A stretch of 64,000 nucleotides of DNA from Candidatus Nitrotoga sp. MKT (GCA_003402345.1 QFXH01000004.1:62001-126000), one strand, 5' to 3'; positions 41,902 through 50,132 are shown, counted from the stretch's first letter. A program made the numbers and translations. The notes: a model not told the origin generated them from the sequence alone.

Positions 41902-44361
41902 CTACCTCTCACTATCACTTAAATTACTCGGCGCTGCCACCAATTGTTCCGGCGCAAAATCATCCACCATAATGGCCTTGCGCCGTAACACATAATCACG
42001 CTCCAGCAACTGCGCTTCTTCAGCGTTGATAAACCCTTTTTGATGTGTCTCTGCAATGCGCATCGACTCGCCCAGGGCAGTGACCTGCCCGGCCTTGTGC
42101 GCCGCATCCACTTTTGCTTGCAAAGGTTCGCACTGCAACGTGCTATGTAACGCAGCGTCCAGTGCACCGACCGCATCACTCTCATCATCGGGCAAATACA
42201 TACCCGCTGTCAGTCGGTCACGTGCAGCGCCGGGTTGCTGTAACAACACTGACACTTGATGCCCCAGTTTATCCGACGGTGGCGTCAGATATTTCCCCCT
42301 CGGGAAAATAAGCGCGCGCAAGAGCAGCGCGGAAAGACGACAGGGAAAGTTATGCAGCACACCATCAAACGCAATCTGAATCCTGTACAGGGCATCCTGT
42401 ATCGCCCAGTGCAGCAACGGCAGGTCGTCAGCGGGACGGCCATCATCCTCGAAGCGTTTGAGCGTGGCCGAGCACAAGTAAAGCTGGCTCAGCACATCGC
42501 CCAGCCGGGCAGAAATTTTCTCACTCCGTTTGAGATTTCCACCCAGCACCAACATGGACACATCCGCTGCCAACGCGAATGCAGCAGAAAAGCGCGTCAA
42601 TTGCCGGTAATAACGCCGTGTTTTTTCGCCCGCCGGCACCGAAAGGCCAAGCCCACCGGTAAAACCAAACAAGCAAGCACGCATCGCATTGCTCAGGCTC
42701 AAACTCATGTGGCCAAGTAGGGCGGCATCAAAATTTAGTAGCGCACGTTGCGTATCACTATCTTGCGCCGCCTGGATTTCCTTAAGCACATAAGGATGAG
42801 AACGGATCGCGCCCTGCCCAAAAATTAGCAGGCTGCGCGTCAGGATATTCGCGCCTTCCACCGTAATGGCGATGGGATTCTGCTGGTGGGAGCGCCCCAG
42901 GTAGTTGCTCGGCCCCAGGCAAATTCCCTTGCCGCCATGAACGTCCATCGCATCATTGACAACCGTGCGCGCGCGCTCGGTGCAATGATACTTAACGATG
43001 GCGGAAATTACAGACGGCTTCTCACCCATGTCCACCGCTGCCGCCGTTAGCGCGCGTGCCGCATCCATCAAATAGGCGTTACCGCCAATTCGCGCCAGCG
43101 CCTCTTCCACGCCTTCAAATTTACCGATAGGTAGCTTGAATTGCTTGCGCACACGGCTATAGGCGCCACACGTTCGCGCCGCCAGTTTTACCCCGCCTGT
43201 GGCACAGGCCGGCAGTGATATCGATCGCCCCGCGGCCAAACATTCCATCAGCATGCGCCAGCCCTGCCCGATACGATCCATGCCGCCAATAATATATTCC
43301 ATCGGGATGAACACACCCTGGCCCGAAATGGGGCCGTTCTGAAATGCCGAATTGAGCGGGAAATGACGACGCCCGACCTGCACACCTGGTGTGTCCGCAG
43401 GAATCAGCGCAAGGGTAATGCCGCGTTTTGTTTGCCCACCAAGCAGACCGTCTGGATCATAAAGCTTGAAAGCGAGGCCAATCAACGTCGCAACCGGTGC
43501 CAGTGTGATGTAGCGTTTCTCCCACGTTACCCGCATGCCGAGCACATTTGATTGCCCGTTGAATTCGCCGTAGCACACGATGCCATAATCGGGAATCGAT
43601 CCTGCATCGGAACCAGCGAATGGCCCGGTCAACGCAAAGCAGGGTACCTCTTTGCCCTGTGCCAATCCGCGCAGATATTTCTCTTTTTGCTTTGACGTGC
43701 CGTAGTGCATAAGCAGCTCTGCCGGCCCCAAAGAGTTCGGCACCATCACGGTTACGGAAGCAGTAATACTACGGGAAGCGAGCTTGGCCACCACGGCGGA
43801 ATGCGCAAGGGCAGAAAATTCCAGCCCGCCATATTCCTTGGGAATAATCATGCCGAAAAACCCGTTGTCTTTGATGTACTGCCATACCTGCGGCGGCAAA
43901 TCCTGGCGCACATGAGTAATGTCCCAGTCATCCAGCATGGCGCACAAAGTTTCAGTTTCGTTATCGAGAAAGGATTGCTCTGCTGCACTGAGCGTCGGCT
44001 TGGGATAATTCAGCAACTTGCGCCAGTCCGGGTGGCCACTAAAAAGATCACCGTCCCACCAAACCGTACCCGCATCGAGCGCCTCCTGTTCCGTTTGCGA
44101 GATATGTGGGAGTGTCTTGCGGAAAATTTTGAGAATTTGACTGCTCACCAACCGCCGACGTAAAGAAGGAACGCCCAGCACTGCAATAACTAGGACCAGC
44201 AGGATAATTGCAACTTGAAACAGATCAGCTGAAAGTTTGCTTTGGATAGCAATGATGAAAACAAACACTACCATCGCCAACAACCACCCCCAGATGGAGG
44301 ACCGAAAGAACGCCAACAAAACCATTACAGCCAGCATCGCTAGCAAAGTCAATATCACCAT
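41902..44361 (-). CDS. fadE: Acyl-CoA dehydrogenase FadE
   Basis: The 819-residue FAD enzyme catalyses the first, double-bond-forming step of beta-oxidation. It has the FadE-specific N-terminal membrane helices (residues 1-60, AMLAVMVLLAFFRSSIWGWLLAMVV). The acyl-CoA dehydrogenase core includes DNGFFGMIIPKEYGGLEFS, CFALTGPFAGSDAGSIPD and QVGRRHFPLNSAFQNGPI. The YHCTERARTVVNDAMDVHGGKGI segment and a C-terminal extension of about 300 residues complete it. Length fits E. coli FadE (814). It is the first gene of the beta-oxidation run; its promoter must lie in or next to the inverted-repeat elements at 44.38-44.85 kb. Confidence 0.94.
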   Translation of the reverse strand: MVILTLLAMLAVMVLLAFFRSSIWGWLLAMVVFVFIIAIQSKLSADLFQVAIILLVLVIAVLGVPSLRRRLVSSQILKIFRKTLPHISQTEQEALDAGTVWWDGDLFSGHPDWRKLLNYPKPTLSAAEQSFLDNETETLCAMLDDWDITHVRQDLPPQVWQYIKDNGFFGMIIPKEYGGLEFSALAHSAVVAKLASRSITASVTVMVPNSLGPAELLMHYGTSKQKEKYLRGLAQGKEVPCFALTGPFAGSDAGSIPDYGIVCYGEFNGQSNVLGMRVTWEKRYITLAPVATLIGLAFKLYDPDGLLGGQTKRGITLALIPADTPGVQVGRRHFPLNSAFQNGPISGQGVFIPMEYIIGGMDRIGQGWRMLMECLAAGRSISLPACATGGVKLAARTCGAYSRVRKQFKLPIGKFEGVEEALARIGGNAYLMDAARALTAAAVDMGEKPSVISAIVKYHCTERARTVVNDAMDVHGGKGICLGPSNYLGRSHQQNPIAITVEGANILTRSLLIFGQGAIRSHPYVLKEIQAAQDSDTQRALLNFDAALLGHMSLSLSNAMRACLFGFTGGLGLSVPAGEKTRRYYRQLTRFSAAFALAADVSMLVLGGNLKRSEKISARLGDVLSQLYLCSATLKRFEDDGRPADDLPLLHWAIQDALYRIQIAFDGVLHNFPCRLSALLLRALIFPRGKYLTPPSDKLGHQVSVLLQQPGAARDRLTAGMYLPDDESDAVGALDAALHSTLQCEPLQAKVDAAHKAGQVTALGESMRIAETHQKGFINAEEAQLLERDYVLRRKAIMVDDFAPEQLVAAPSNLSDSER

Positions 44362-44381
44362 TACCGTCCCTTCTTGTTCTC

Positions 44382-44849
44382 AGGGCAACCTCTATAATCC
44401 TGAAAATTGATATCTACTTGACGCATGTAGTATTACGTTTCAGCAAACCAGTTACTGTTCGCGGTGAGCTTGTCGAACCGCTAGTTCCTCGCCAGCACTG
44501 GCCTTCGATAAGCCCAGGCCGAACGGCATCTTGTCATTTTGATACATCAATCTGTTACGTGCGTGAAGTGGATGCCCATTATCCTGAATTTCCCATCCCG
44601 GCAACGGAATGACCGCATTTTTAGAGGTGCCCTTTATATCTGCATGTGCGGAACTTTAACGTCAGTACGCCTTGCTGACAATGTTTAACTTATCGCATGC
44701 GCTCTACCGCCTCTTCCATTATTGATCCGGCACAGTGAAGTATTAACTCCGTTCGGGCACAGCTTGTCGAAGCCCATTCACCTTTCGACGGGCTGGGAGA
44801 GTCCTGAGAAACAACTTGAGCTTCCATTCACAGAATTCCAGGTTGCCCT
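44382..44849. mobile_element. Nested inverted-repeat (MITE-like) elements upstream of fadE
   Basis: Outer ends are a perfect 10-bp inverted repeat, AGGGCAACCT (44382-44391) and AGGTTGCCCT (44840-44849). An inner right end, ATTTTTAGAGGTGCCC (44617-44632), mirrors the left end GGGCAACCTCTATAAT and closely matches the ends of the katG-upstream element. Inside are dispersed-repeat motifs (GTTCGCGGTGAGCTTGTCGAAC near 44457 and GCTTGTCGAAGCCC ... TTCGACGGGCTGGGAG near 44763-44806). No transposase frame exists. One element inserted beside another, or an old element with internal duplications, would explain it. Confidence 0.5.
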
Positions 44850-44980
44850 AAAATTAAAGTCCAGCCGAACAAACGGCCAAGGTAATGAAAAATAGCGGGG
44901 GGTTGGTGATGCTTGACAATGCTCGCCGATATAGACGACATTGCTGGCTTATAAGAATGTTTTCTACATTACGTTAGCCA

Positions 44981-45748
44981 ATGGAATACATCGCAGCTTT
45001 TTTATCGTTCATTGTTGCACTCATCGGCATCCACGGAAACACTTGGAATGCCAAAGCTAAAGGATGGAAACGATTAACCAAGACAGGCTGGATAATAGCA
45101 GTGTGTGCGTTGCTTACCTTGTCATTAGGGAGCACGGCGGCTTGGATGAAAAACGATGAGAATCGAATCGCACGAGAGCAACGAAAAATGGTAAATAGAA
45201 TTGCGGAAATGGAGATATGCCTTGCATCCGCTCATCTCAAAGCTGCGTTTGATGTGCTAGCAGCGATAGCGACTGGCAAGACCACTCAGGACGGAGCAGA
45301 TCTTGGCTTTCAGTTTACTCTGCTCGAAAATGAAAAAACAATTGATGCGATAGAGAATATTGACCTTCTCGCTCGCCCTCTTTCTAGGCCAAGAATTGGC
45401 GATATGCGCCCGCTTGATGAGTTTATTACTGCTCAATCAAATAAGTTTGTTGCACAGACCAATATGGCTCTCACAAAATACAGCACTTTTTTGGACAAGG
45501 ATATAATTCTAAAATCAACTTGGTTGGTTAACCAAAACTTGGTTCAAAGAATGCTAGTCACATCTGAGCAGGTCACACAAGTTAAAAAAGCAGGTGGGAA
45601 AAAATACCCAGGCTTATGGCCCTATGAACGCACAGAAGAATATCTGGAAGCTCTGAAATTACTTAAAGCAGTTTCAAAAATGAGCGGCGGCGATGAAACC
45701 GGACTCACATGTAAGCGCCCCGCATTCTTCAGGGGCGTAAATAGCTAA
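44981..45748 (+). CDS. Orphan membrane-anchored protein of unknown function
   Basis: The 255-residue protein starts with two hydrophobic segments (IAAFLSFIVALIGIHG, 4-19; TGWIIAVCALLTLSLGSTAAWM, 35-56). A mainly alpha-helical charged cytoplasmic or periplasmic region follows (ENRIAREQRKMVNRIAEMEICLAS and onward). No family is recognised. No Shine-Dalgarno site precedes the ATG. GTTAGCC ends one base before the start, and the stop codon lies inside AGCTAAC, followed by a strong hairpin. Base composition is more AT-rich than the beta-oxidation genes. These features resemble an integron gene cassette, though no integrase is present. Confidence 0.6.
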   Translation: MEYIAAFLSFIVALIGIHGNTWNAKAKGWKRLTKTGWIIAVCALLTLSLGSTAAWMKNDENRIAREQRKMVNRIAEMEICLASAHLKAAFDVLAAIATGKTTQDGADLGFQFTLLENEKTIDAIENIDLLARPLSRPRIGDMRPLDEFITAQSNKFVAQTNMALTKYSTFLDKDIILKSTWLVNQNLVQRMLVTSEQVTQVKKAGGKKYPGLWPYERTEEYLEALKLLKAVSKMSGGDETGLTCKRPAFFRGVNS

Positions 45749-45805
45749 CGAGTAAGGTTAGATTGTGATCGCGAAGCGAGCCACAATCTAAATTGTTTGT
45801 TGAAC
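45743..45805. repeat. Strong hairpin after the orphan gene; terminator or attC-like site
   Basis: TTAGATTGTG (45758-45767) and CACAATCTAA (45782-45791) pair perfectly, with an inner TCGC-GAA-GCGA stem separated by an asymmetric bulge. AGCTAAC lies 8 bases before the stem and GTTGAAC 7 bases after it. These resemble the R'' and R' core sites (RYYYAAC, GTTRRRY) of integron attC sites, with one mismatch in the first. The AATTGTTT after the stem also suits a rho-independent terminator. The hairpin is certain; the attC reading is tentative. Confidence 0.5.
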
Positions 45806-46040
45806 AAGCCCGGTGAGGCTGCTGTGAATCTGCTTATTATGAAAATATCTTTCTGATCATAGCGGCGCCATCGCGACCTGTTCCGCGCCATCCCCCCAAT
45901 TCCACCGCTAAAAGTTGCCATTGCAGCAACCCGTTCCGCTCAACCTGCCATTCTTAATGCGTGTTTACCTGATTCCACCTTTTTGCAGGGCGAGTGCGCC
46001 CATACCTGCCAAGTCCGGCAGGTTGGCGGTGTGTGTTGCG
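45806..46040. other. Non-coding stretch beside the IS91-type remnant
   Basis: No gene. It contains CTGCCAAGTCCGGCAGG-type short inverted repeats near 46005-46025 that could belong to the IS terminus. Nothing else is recognised. Confidence 0.3.
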
Positions 46041-46321
46041 TTACATGGTCATCTCCCTGTTCGACGCGGGAGCCCCTAATCGGTGGGTGAATGTTTTGAT
46101 GCGGGTGCGGATAATCTTCATTTCCCCGCCACAACATTTACAGCGTATCGCCGGGCGTGATATTTACAGCATATCGCCGGGCGCGATTGCTGCGAGAGGA
46201 GCATGACAGGTTTGCGCAGTTGCACCAACGAAATCAGTTTGCTGTTGATAAAGCCGAAATTGCGGGCGCGGCGGTAACCTTTGGACAGGATATGTTGAAT
46301 AGCATCAATAGGGTCACCCAT
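46041..46321 (-). pseudogene. IS91-family transposase C-terminal remnant, frameshifted
   Basis: The minus strand encodes HILSKGYRRARNFGFINSK followed by ISLVQLRKP, then in another frame CKCCGGEMKIIRTRI ... TFTHRLGAP to a stop at 46041. These match the C-terminal part of IS91-type (Y2 HUH) transposases, including the second zinc-binding pair. A 26-bp tandem duplication (46137-46162 and 46163-46188) causes the frameshift: deleting one copy joins RPAICC to KCCGGEMK in frame. The N-terminal catalytic part is absent. The right edge is close to another repeat end like those of the MITE-like elements (46336-46352). Confidence 0.7.
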
Positions 46322-46432
46322 TGATTCATTGTCGGCATTTTTTAAGGTGTCTAATTTACTTTAGATCTACGTTCGACATAGGATACGCAGCACGCTAGAA
46401 TTACTTCGTTAGTTTTAAATGGAATCCATATC

Positions 46433-46660
46433 ATGAACACACAACTCTTACAGCAAGCTCGTGTGCTCGACATTGACGAGCAGATCGAACTGGTTGAAGC
46501 CATCTGGGACGGTATCGTTAGCCGTGGTGCCGCGCCATCGTTGACCGAAGCGCAAAAAACGGAACTTGACCACCGCCTCGCAGATCACCTTACCAACCCT
46601 GATGATGTAGTTCCATGGAGTGAAGTAAAGGCTGCTGCTCTTGCCAAAATCAGGCAATGA
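46433..46660 (+). CDS. Addiction-module antitoxin (TIGR02574 family)
   Basis: The 75-residue protein matches the 'putative addiction module component' family: LLQQARVLDIDEQIELVEAIWDGI at the N-terminus and LTEAQKTELDHRLADHLTNPDDVVPWSEVKAAAL at the C-terminus. It is expected to bind and neutralise the downstream RelE/ParE toxin and to autoregulate the pair. It lies just before the toxin, overlapping by four bases (ATGA). The accessory context of repeats and an IS remnant is typical of such modules. Confidence 0.9.
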   Translation: MNTQLLQQARVLDIDEQIELVEAIWDGIVSRGAAPSLTEAQKTELDHRLADHLTNPDDVVPWSEVKAAALAKIRQ

Positions 46661-46953
46661 GCCTGCCCGTTACTTTTCGTCGTGCCGCCAGTGCAGAGTT
46701 CATCGAAGCAAGTGCGTGGTATGAGACCAAGCGAGTTGGTCTTGCTATTGAGTTCATGGCCGAGATTGACCGTTGCCTATCACTGGCATCTGAACATCCT
46801 TTCCAGTTTGCCGTTGTTCACGAAGATATTCGGCGTGTCGTCGCCTATCGTTTTCCATACAACGTTTATTTTCGCACAGAGAAACATTGCATCGTTGTCT
46901 TAGCAGTATTCCATGGTAGCAGAGCCCCCAGCATTTGGCAGTCCAGAGCTTAA
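46657..46953 (+). CDS. RelE/ParE-superfamily toxin
   Basis: The 98-residue protein has the ParE-type fold pattern: RRAASAEFIEASAWYETKRVGLAIEFMAEID, then HPFQFAVVHEDIRRVVAYRFPYNVYFRTE and IVVLAVFHGSRAPSIW. The arginine-rich RRVVAYRFPY strand and the C-terminal histidine in FHGSR are typical of the family. The target (ribosome-bound mRNA or gyrase) cannot be told from sequence. Start and stop overlap of the pair shows a translationally coupled operon. Confidence 0.9.
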   Translation: MSLPVTFRRAASAEFIEASAWYETKRVGLAIEFMAEIDRCLSLASEHPFQFAVVHEDIRRVVAYRFPYNVYFRTEKHCIVVLAVFHGSRAPSIWQSRA

Positions 46954-47006
46954 CCCGACGTTCAACCAGACCGTATCCTTCCCTCAAAAACGGGATGAGG
47001 TTAGGC
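46948..47006. repeat. 59-bp region with integron-like core sites after the toxin gene
   Basis: GCTTAAC (46948-46954), containing the toxin stop codon, fits RYYYAAC. GTTAGGC (47000-47006) fits GTTRRRY, and the two are complementary except at one position. Total length is 59 bases, the classic size of an attC site. The inner L-box pairing is poor, so this may be chance or a decayed site. Confidence 0.3.
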
Positions 47007-47010
47007 TTGA

Positions 47011-47024
47011 TTGATATAAATCAG
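47011..47024. promoter_or_regulatory. FNR/ANR-like box upstream of the SDR-sulfotransferase pair
   Basis: TTGATATAAATCAG matches TTGAT-N4-ATCAA at nine of ten fixed positions. A TAGATA -10-like element at 47049-47054 lies at the spacing expected for an FNR-activated promoter with the box near -42. The gene start is at 47195, leaving a leader of about 130 bases. It is a single site seen by eye. Confidence 0.35.
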
Positions 47025-47194
47025 ACGAATAGTGAAACGGAGTTGTTGTAGATATTTACAGCATTGGATTTGCTAAGGAATCTCGTAAAAACAACAAAGC
47101 AGCCATTGCTCAAACCTTACACTCGCCAAAAAAACGTGCAACAACAAAAACGCTACACTATGATGTGCGATTTTTTTTGTAAACAAGGCAAGGA

Positions 47195-48322
47195 ATGAGT
47201 GAAAAGATCGTAATTACGGGCGGGACTGGGTTTGTTGGAACGCACTTGATTTTGGAATTATTAGAACAAAGCGATGCTGAGCTGTTTTGCTTGGTACGCG
47301 CAAAAAACACAAGTGCGGAGCAGCGGCTGCACCAGCAGCTTGTGCAGGTAATTGAGGGTTCAGGCTATGCACCTGAGCTGATCAACCAGGTCAAAAAACG
47401 TTGTCATGCGATAGAAGCAGATCTTCAGGGTGACATCACTTCACTGGCTAAATCCATTCCGAGTAGTATCTCGCAATTCTGGCACTGTGCGGCATCCCTG
47501 AATTATGAAGAACGTTTTGCCGCTGAAATTTATGATATCAACGTCGAAGGCACGCGCAAAGCGTTAGCTTTGGCGCGTGCGCTGAATATTGATTGCTTCA
47601 ATTATGTCAGCACTGCCTATGTAGCGGGACGAAATACAGGTGTCATTTTAGAATCACCCATGGCCGAAGTGCAGAGCAGTAATGTATATGAAAGTAGCAA
47701 GGTGGAAGCAGAGCAGTTGATTTATGCTCAACAGGATATGAAGTACCGCATTTTCCGCCCCAGCATTATTATTGGTCACAGCCGCACTTATCATGCGATT
47801 AACTTTAGCGGAATGTATGGTTTTTTGCGTCGTTTAATTCAGTTCAAAGGGATGATGGCGCGTGTCCAGCGTGGCTATCTTGAACGTGAATCCATCCGCA
47901 TGAATGTCGATCCCGATGTGCCGATAAATTTGGTTCCTGTGGATAAAGTGGCAAAACAGGCTGTTGCCATTGCTCGCTCTGATTCCAGCAACACTATTTT
48001 TCATCTTACTAACCCGATGGTGCCTACTGTAGGCGAAGCGCTGGAAGTACTGTTTTCAACGGTGGGGCTTCCACCACCAAAAATTGTGCAAGACACTACG
48101 CAATACGCTTGGATTGACGAAAAGTTTAACGAAAAAATAGAGTTCTATAAATCTTATCTGACCGGTTACAAACAGTTTGACCGTAGTGCCAGCAACGCGG
48201 CCCTGGGAGAGCATACCAACACCACACGATATGCAGTAACCGCAAATAATTTAAACGAATATTGCGGCTGGTATTGCGCGCAGCTTGCCCAAACGCGTAG
48301 CCAAGTACCCGTATCTCGTTAA
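47195..48322 (+). CDS. SDR-family NAD(P)-dependent reductase, thioester-reductase/male-sterility type
   Basis: This extended short-chain dehydrogenase of 375 residues has VITGGTGFVGTHLILELL (6-23) as dinucleotide loop. CLVRAKNTS follows with the NADP-preferring arginine, then FWHCAASLNYEE. The catalytic YESSKVEAEQL supplies the Y-x-x-x-K pair, and FRPSIIIGHSRTYHA binds substrate. This pattern is the NAD_binding_4 family, which includes reductase domains of non-ribosomal peptide or polyketide synthases and fatty acyl reductases. There is no carrier-protein or sterile C-terminal domain. The sulfotransferase gene starts 14 bases downstream, suggesting that an aldehyde or alcohol made here is later sulfated. 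The substrate is unknown. Confidence 0.8.
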   Translation: MSEKIVITGGTGFVGTHLILELLEQSDAELFCLVRAKNTSAEQRLHQQLVQVIEGSGYAPELINQVKKRCHAIEADLQGDITSLAKSIPSSISQFWHCAASLNYEERFAAEIYDINVEGTRKALALARALNIDCFNYVSTAYVAGRNTGVILESPMAEVQSSNVYESSKVEAEQLIYAQQDMKYRIFRPSIIIGHSRTYHAINFSGMYGFLRRLIQFKGMMARVQRGYLERESIRMNVDPDVPINLVPVDKVAKQAVAIARSDSSNTIFHLTNPMVPTVGEALEVLFSTVGLPPPKIVQDTTQYAWIDEKFNEKIEFYKSYLTGYKQFDRSASNAALGEHTNTTRYAVTANNLNEYCGWYCAQLAQTRSQVPVSR

Positions 48323-48336
48323 TATTTGGGGGCACG

Positions 48337-49395
48337 ATGCCGAATGAAATTTTTGTAATCGGAACTGGGCGCTGTGGTTCAACGCTTATTTCCAATATTC
48401 TCAACCATCACCCCGATGTACTAAGCCTGTCGGAGTTTTTCACTTTTGTCACTGATCTAGGCACGTTGATTCCGCAGGCGTTTCCAGCCATGGAAATTAA
48501 TGGCGCGCAGTTTTGGCAAATTGTCAGCGGGGTCTATGCCAAGCAAAACATTATGCTGGCGCACGACATTGCAATAAAAGAGGTGCTTTATCCCTTCAAA
48601 ACGGGCGCTCGTTTTAATGCCAGCACTGGCGTGCCCGCCATACTGCAAACTACGCTCCCGCATCTGACAACTGAGTACGATGCGTTATTTGATCAGATTC
48701 ATGCGGTGATTGCAGCCCGTGGGATGGCCACTGCAGAAGCCCATTATCATGCGCTATTTGGCTGGCTTGCCGCACACTTCGGTAAAAGCATTTGGGTAGA
48801 ACGTTCTGGTGGCTCCTTACGTGTGATCGAAAGGCTCTACCAACAATTTCCAAATGCAAAATTTCTCCATATTGTGCGCGATGGCCGTGATTGTGCATTA
48901 TCAATGCAACGCCATAACGGGTTCAAAATGGTATTGCTGGTATTTCAGATCACCGAAATTTTAGGCATCGATCCTTACGAATCCGATGATCGTAGCTGGC
49001 AGGACGATTTGCCCGATGAATTGATTTCCTTCTTGCCAGAATCTTTCTCTGGCAAGGATTTTCTTGCCTATGACGTGCCGCCCTCTCTCTATGGACACTA
49101 CTGGAGCGGCGAAATTATGGCCGGACTGGACGTGTTGGATCTTATTCCTGCTGCGCAGCAACTCACGTTGCAGTATGAGTCGATTCTAACCGACACCCGC
49201 AATACCATTGAGCACATGATTCAGTTCGTATCCCCTGATTCCAGCGCCAATGCAGCTTGGTGTGATGCAGTTATGTCGTCGGTAAAACGGCCTACTGCCA
49301 CATGGCAAACATTGGATGCCCGCGAACAATCCCGCTTGAATGATGCTTGCGCACCCGGATTTGCCGCGCTTACAAAACGGGGTATACGATGGTAA
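48337..49395 (+). CDS. PAPS-dependent sulfotransferase-family protein
   Basis: The 352-residue protein begins IFVIGTGRCGSTLISNIL, the 5'-phosphosulfate loop of PAPS-dependent sulfotransferases. The 3'-phosphate motif FLHIVRDGRDCALSMQRHNG sits at about 171-190. The sequence between includes a long helical insertion (residues 60-150). Family members transfer sulfate from PAPS to alcohols or amines of lipids, sugars or secondary metabolites. No PAPS-making genes are here. It is the second gene of a pair with the SDR reductase, and a short frame overlaps its end by seven bases. Confidence 0.85.
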   Translation: MPNEIFVIGTGRCGSTLISNILNHHPDVLSLSEFFTFVTDLGTLIPQAFPAMEINGAQFWQIVSGVYAKQNIMLAHDIAIKEVLYPFKTGARFNASTGVPAILQTTLPHLTTEYDALFDQIHAVIAARGMATAEAHYHALFGWLAAHFGKSIWVERSGGSLRVIERLYQQFPNAKFLHIVRDGRDCALSMQRHNGFKMVLLVFQITEILGIDPYESDDRSWQDDLPDELISFLPESFSGKDFLAYDVPPSLYGHYWSGEIMAGLDVLDLIPAAQQLTLQYESILTDTRNTIEHMIQFVSPDSSANAAWCDAVMSSVKRPTATWQTLDAREQSRLNDACAPGFAALTKRGIRW

Positions 49396-49487
49396 AAAAT
49401 CAGCTTCTTAGTGAAAACTGGGCTCTACCCCCTGACACCCACTTTGCCAAGCGGGGAAAATTTTATTACAAGTTTACTTCCTCCTAA
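49389..49487 (+). other. Short frame overlapping the sulfotransferase end, possible truncated third gene
   Basis: An ATG at 49389 overlaps the sulfotransferase stop and reads 32 codons (MVKNQLLSENWALPP ... KFTSS) before a stop. The seven-base overlap is typical of coupled genes, so this may be the start of a gene lost downstream. No family is recognised and no ribosome site is clear. Confidence 0.25.
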
Positions 49488-49989
49488 AAAATCCACATTA
49501 CCACCTCACTAATGCGGCCTTTTACCTTCTCTCCACCTTTACTACCGGTTTGGTGTGTAGGCAAAGCGCACCTTTTTATCCAATGCTCATCCTTAGTTCA
49601 AATTCCAGAAAACAAAATTCCTCGACGATGTGTAGCGGCACAGCAATGTTACTCGGGTACAGCGCGATAAAGCCCAGCATACCGCACTAGCTTCACCTGC
49701 AATTTCCGGCCCGGCTTTTTCTGTTGCCAGATACATTTCATCAGGTGCGGGTAGATTTTTGATAGCAACGGCGATTAAGTATGCGCTTGAGAAACGCCAG
49801 TCCAACACATGCCCTTAGCTTGATGGCGCGCATCTCAAAACCATAATTGGCCGTCATCTATCACCCCGTTTGCCACTTCCATCGGTTAATACTAGTATCA
49901 ATTTGAAAAATAATACAAAATTGTTCGTTTCGTGCCTATGAAACATAGCCTATTTCACACTAACTAACAATCTGGATTAACTTTATATT
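49488..49989. other. Intergenic stretch, nothing recognised
   Basis: No supported gene. A 71-codon minus-strand frame (49593-49808) has no family features and no ribosome site. The segment may be remnant DNA, but I could not match it to a known element. Confidence 0.35.
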
Positions 49990-50018
49990 TTGTTGCCAGG
50001 ATAATCTATAGATAAAAT
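49990..50018 (+). promoter_or_regulatory. Sigma-70-like promoter of the c-di-GMP gene pair
   Basis: TTGTTG (49990-49995) and TAAAAT (50013-50018) are 17 bases apart, giving an expected start of transcription near 50025. The palindrome at 50063-50084 would then lie about 40 bases into the transcript. Confidence 0.4.
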
Positions 50019-50062
50019 ATTAACCCGGGCAATTTATAGGTAACGTAAACAGGAAACATCTC

Positions 50063-50084
50063 TTCAATGACGTACGTCATTGAA
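50063..50084. promoter_or_regulatory. Perfect 22-bp palindrome before the HD-GYP gene
   Basis: TTCAATGACGT is followed directly by its exact complement ACGTCATTGAA, with no spacer. As DNA it is an ideal dimer operator; as RNA it would fold to a long stem. It contains an in-frame ATG (50067), so a hairpin could also affect initiation if that start is used. Confidence 0.6.
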
Positions 50085-50132
50085 ATAGAACTGAGGTGTT
50101 TTTCAGAAAGAATGTACGATACACTTAGCCGC

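Noticed and set aside
49593-49808. 71-codon minus-strand frame after the sulfotransferase
   Set aside because: No family similarity recognised and no start signals; could be IS debris but cannot be shown.
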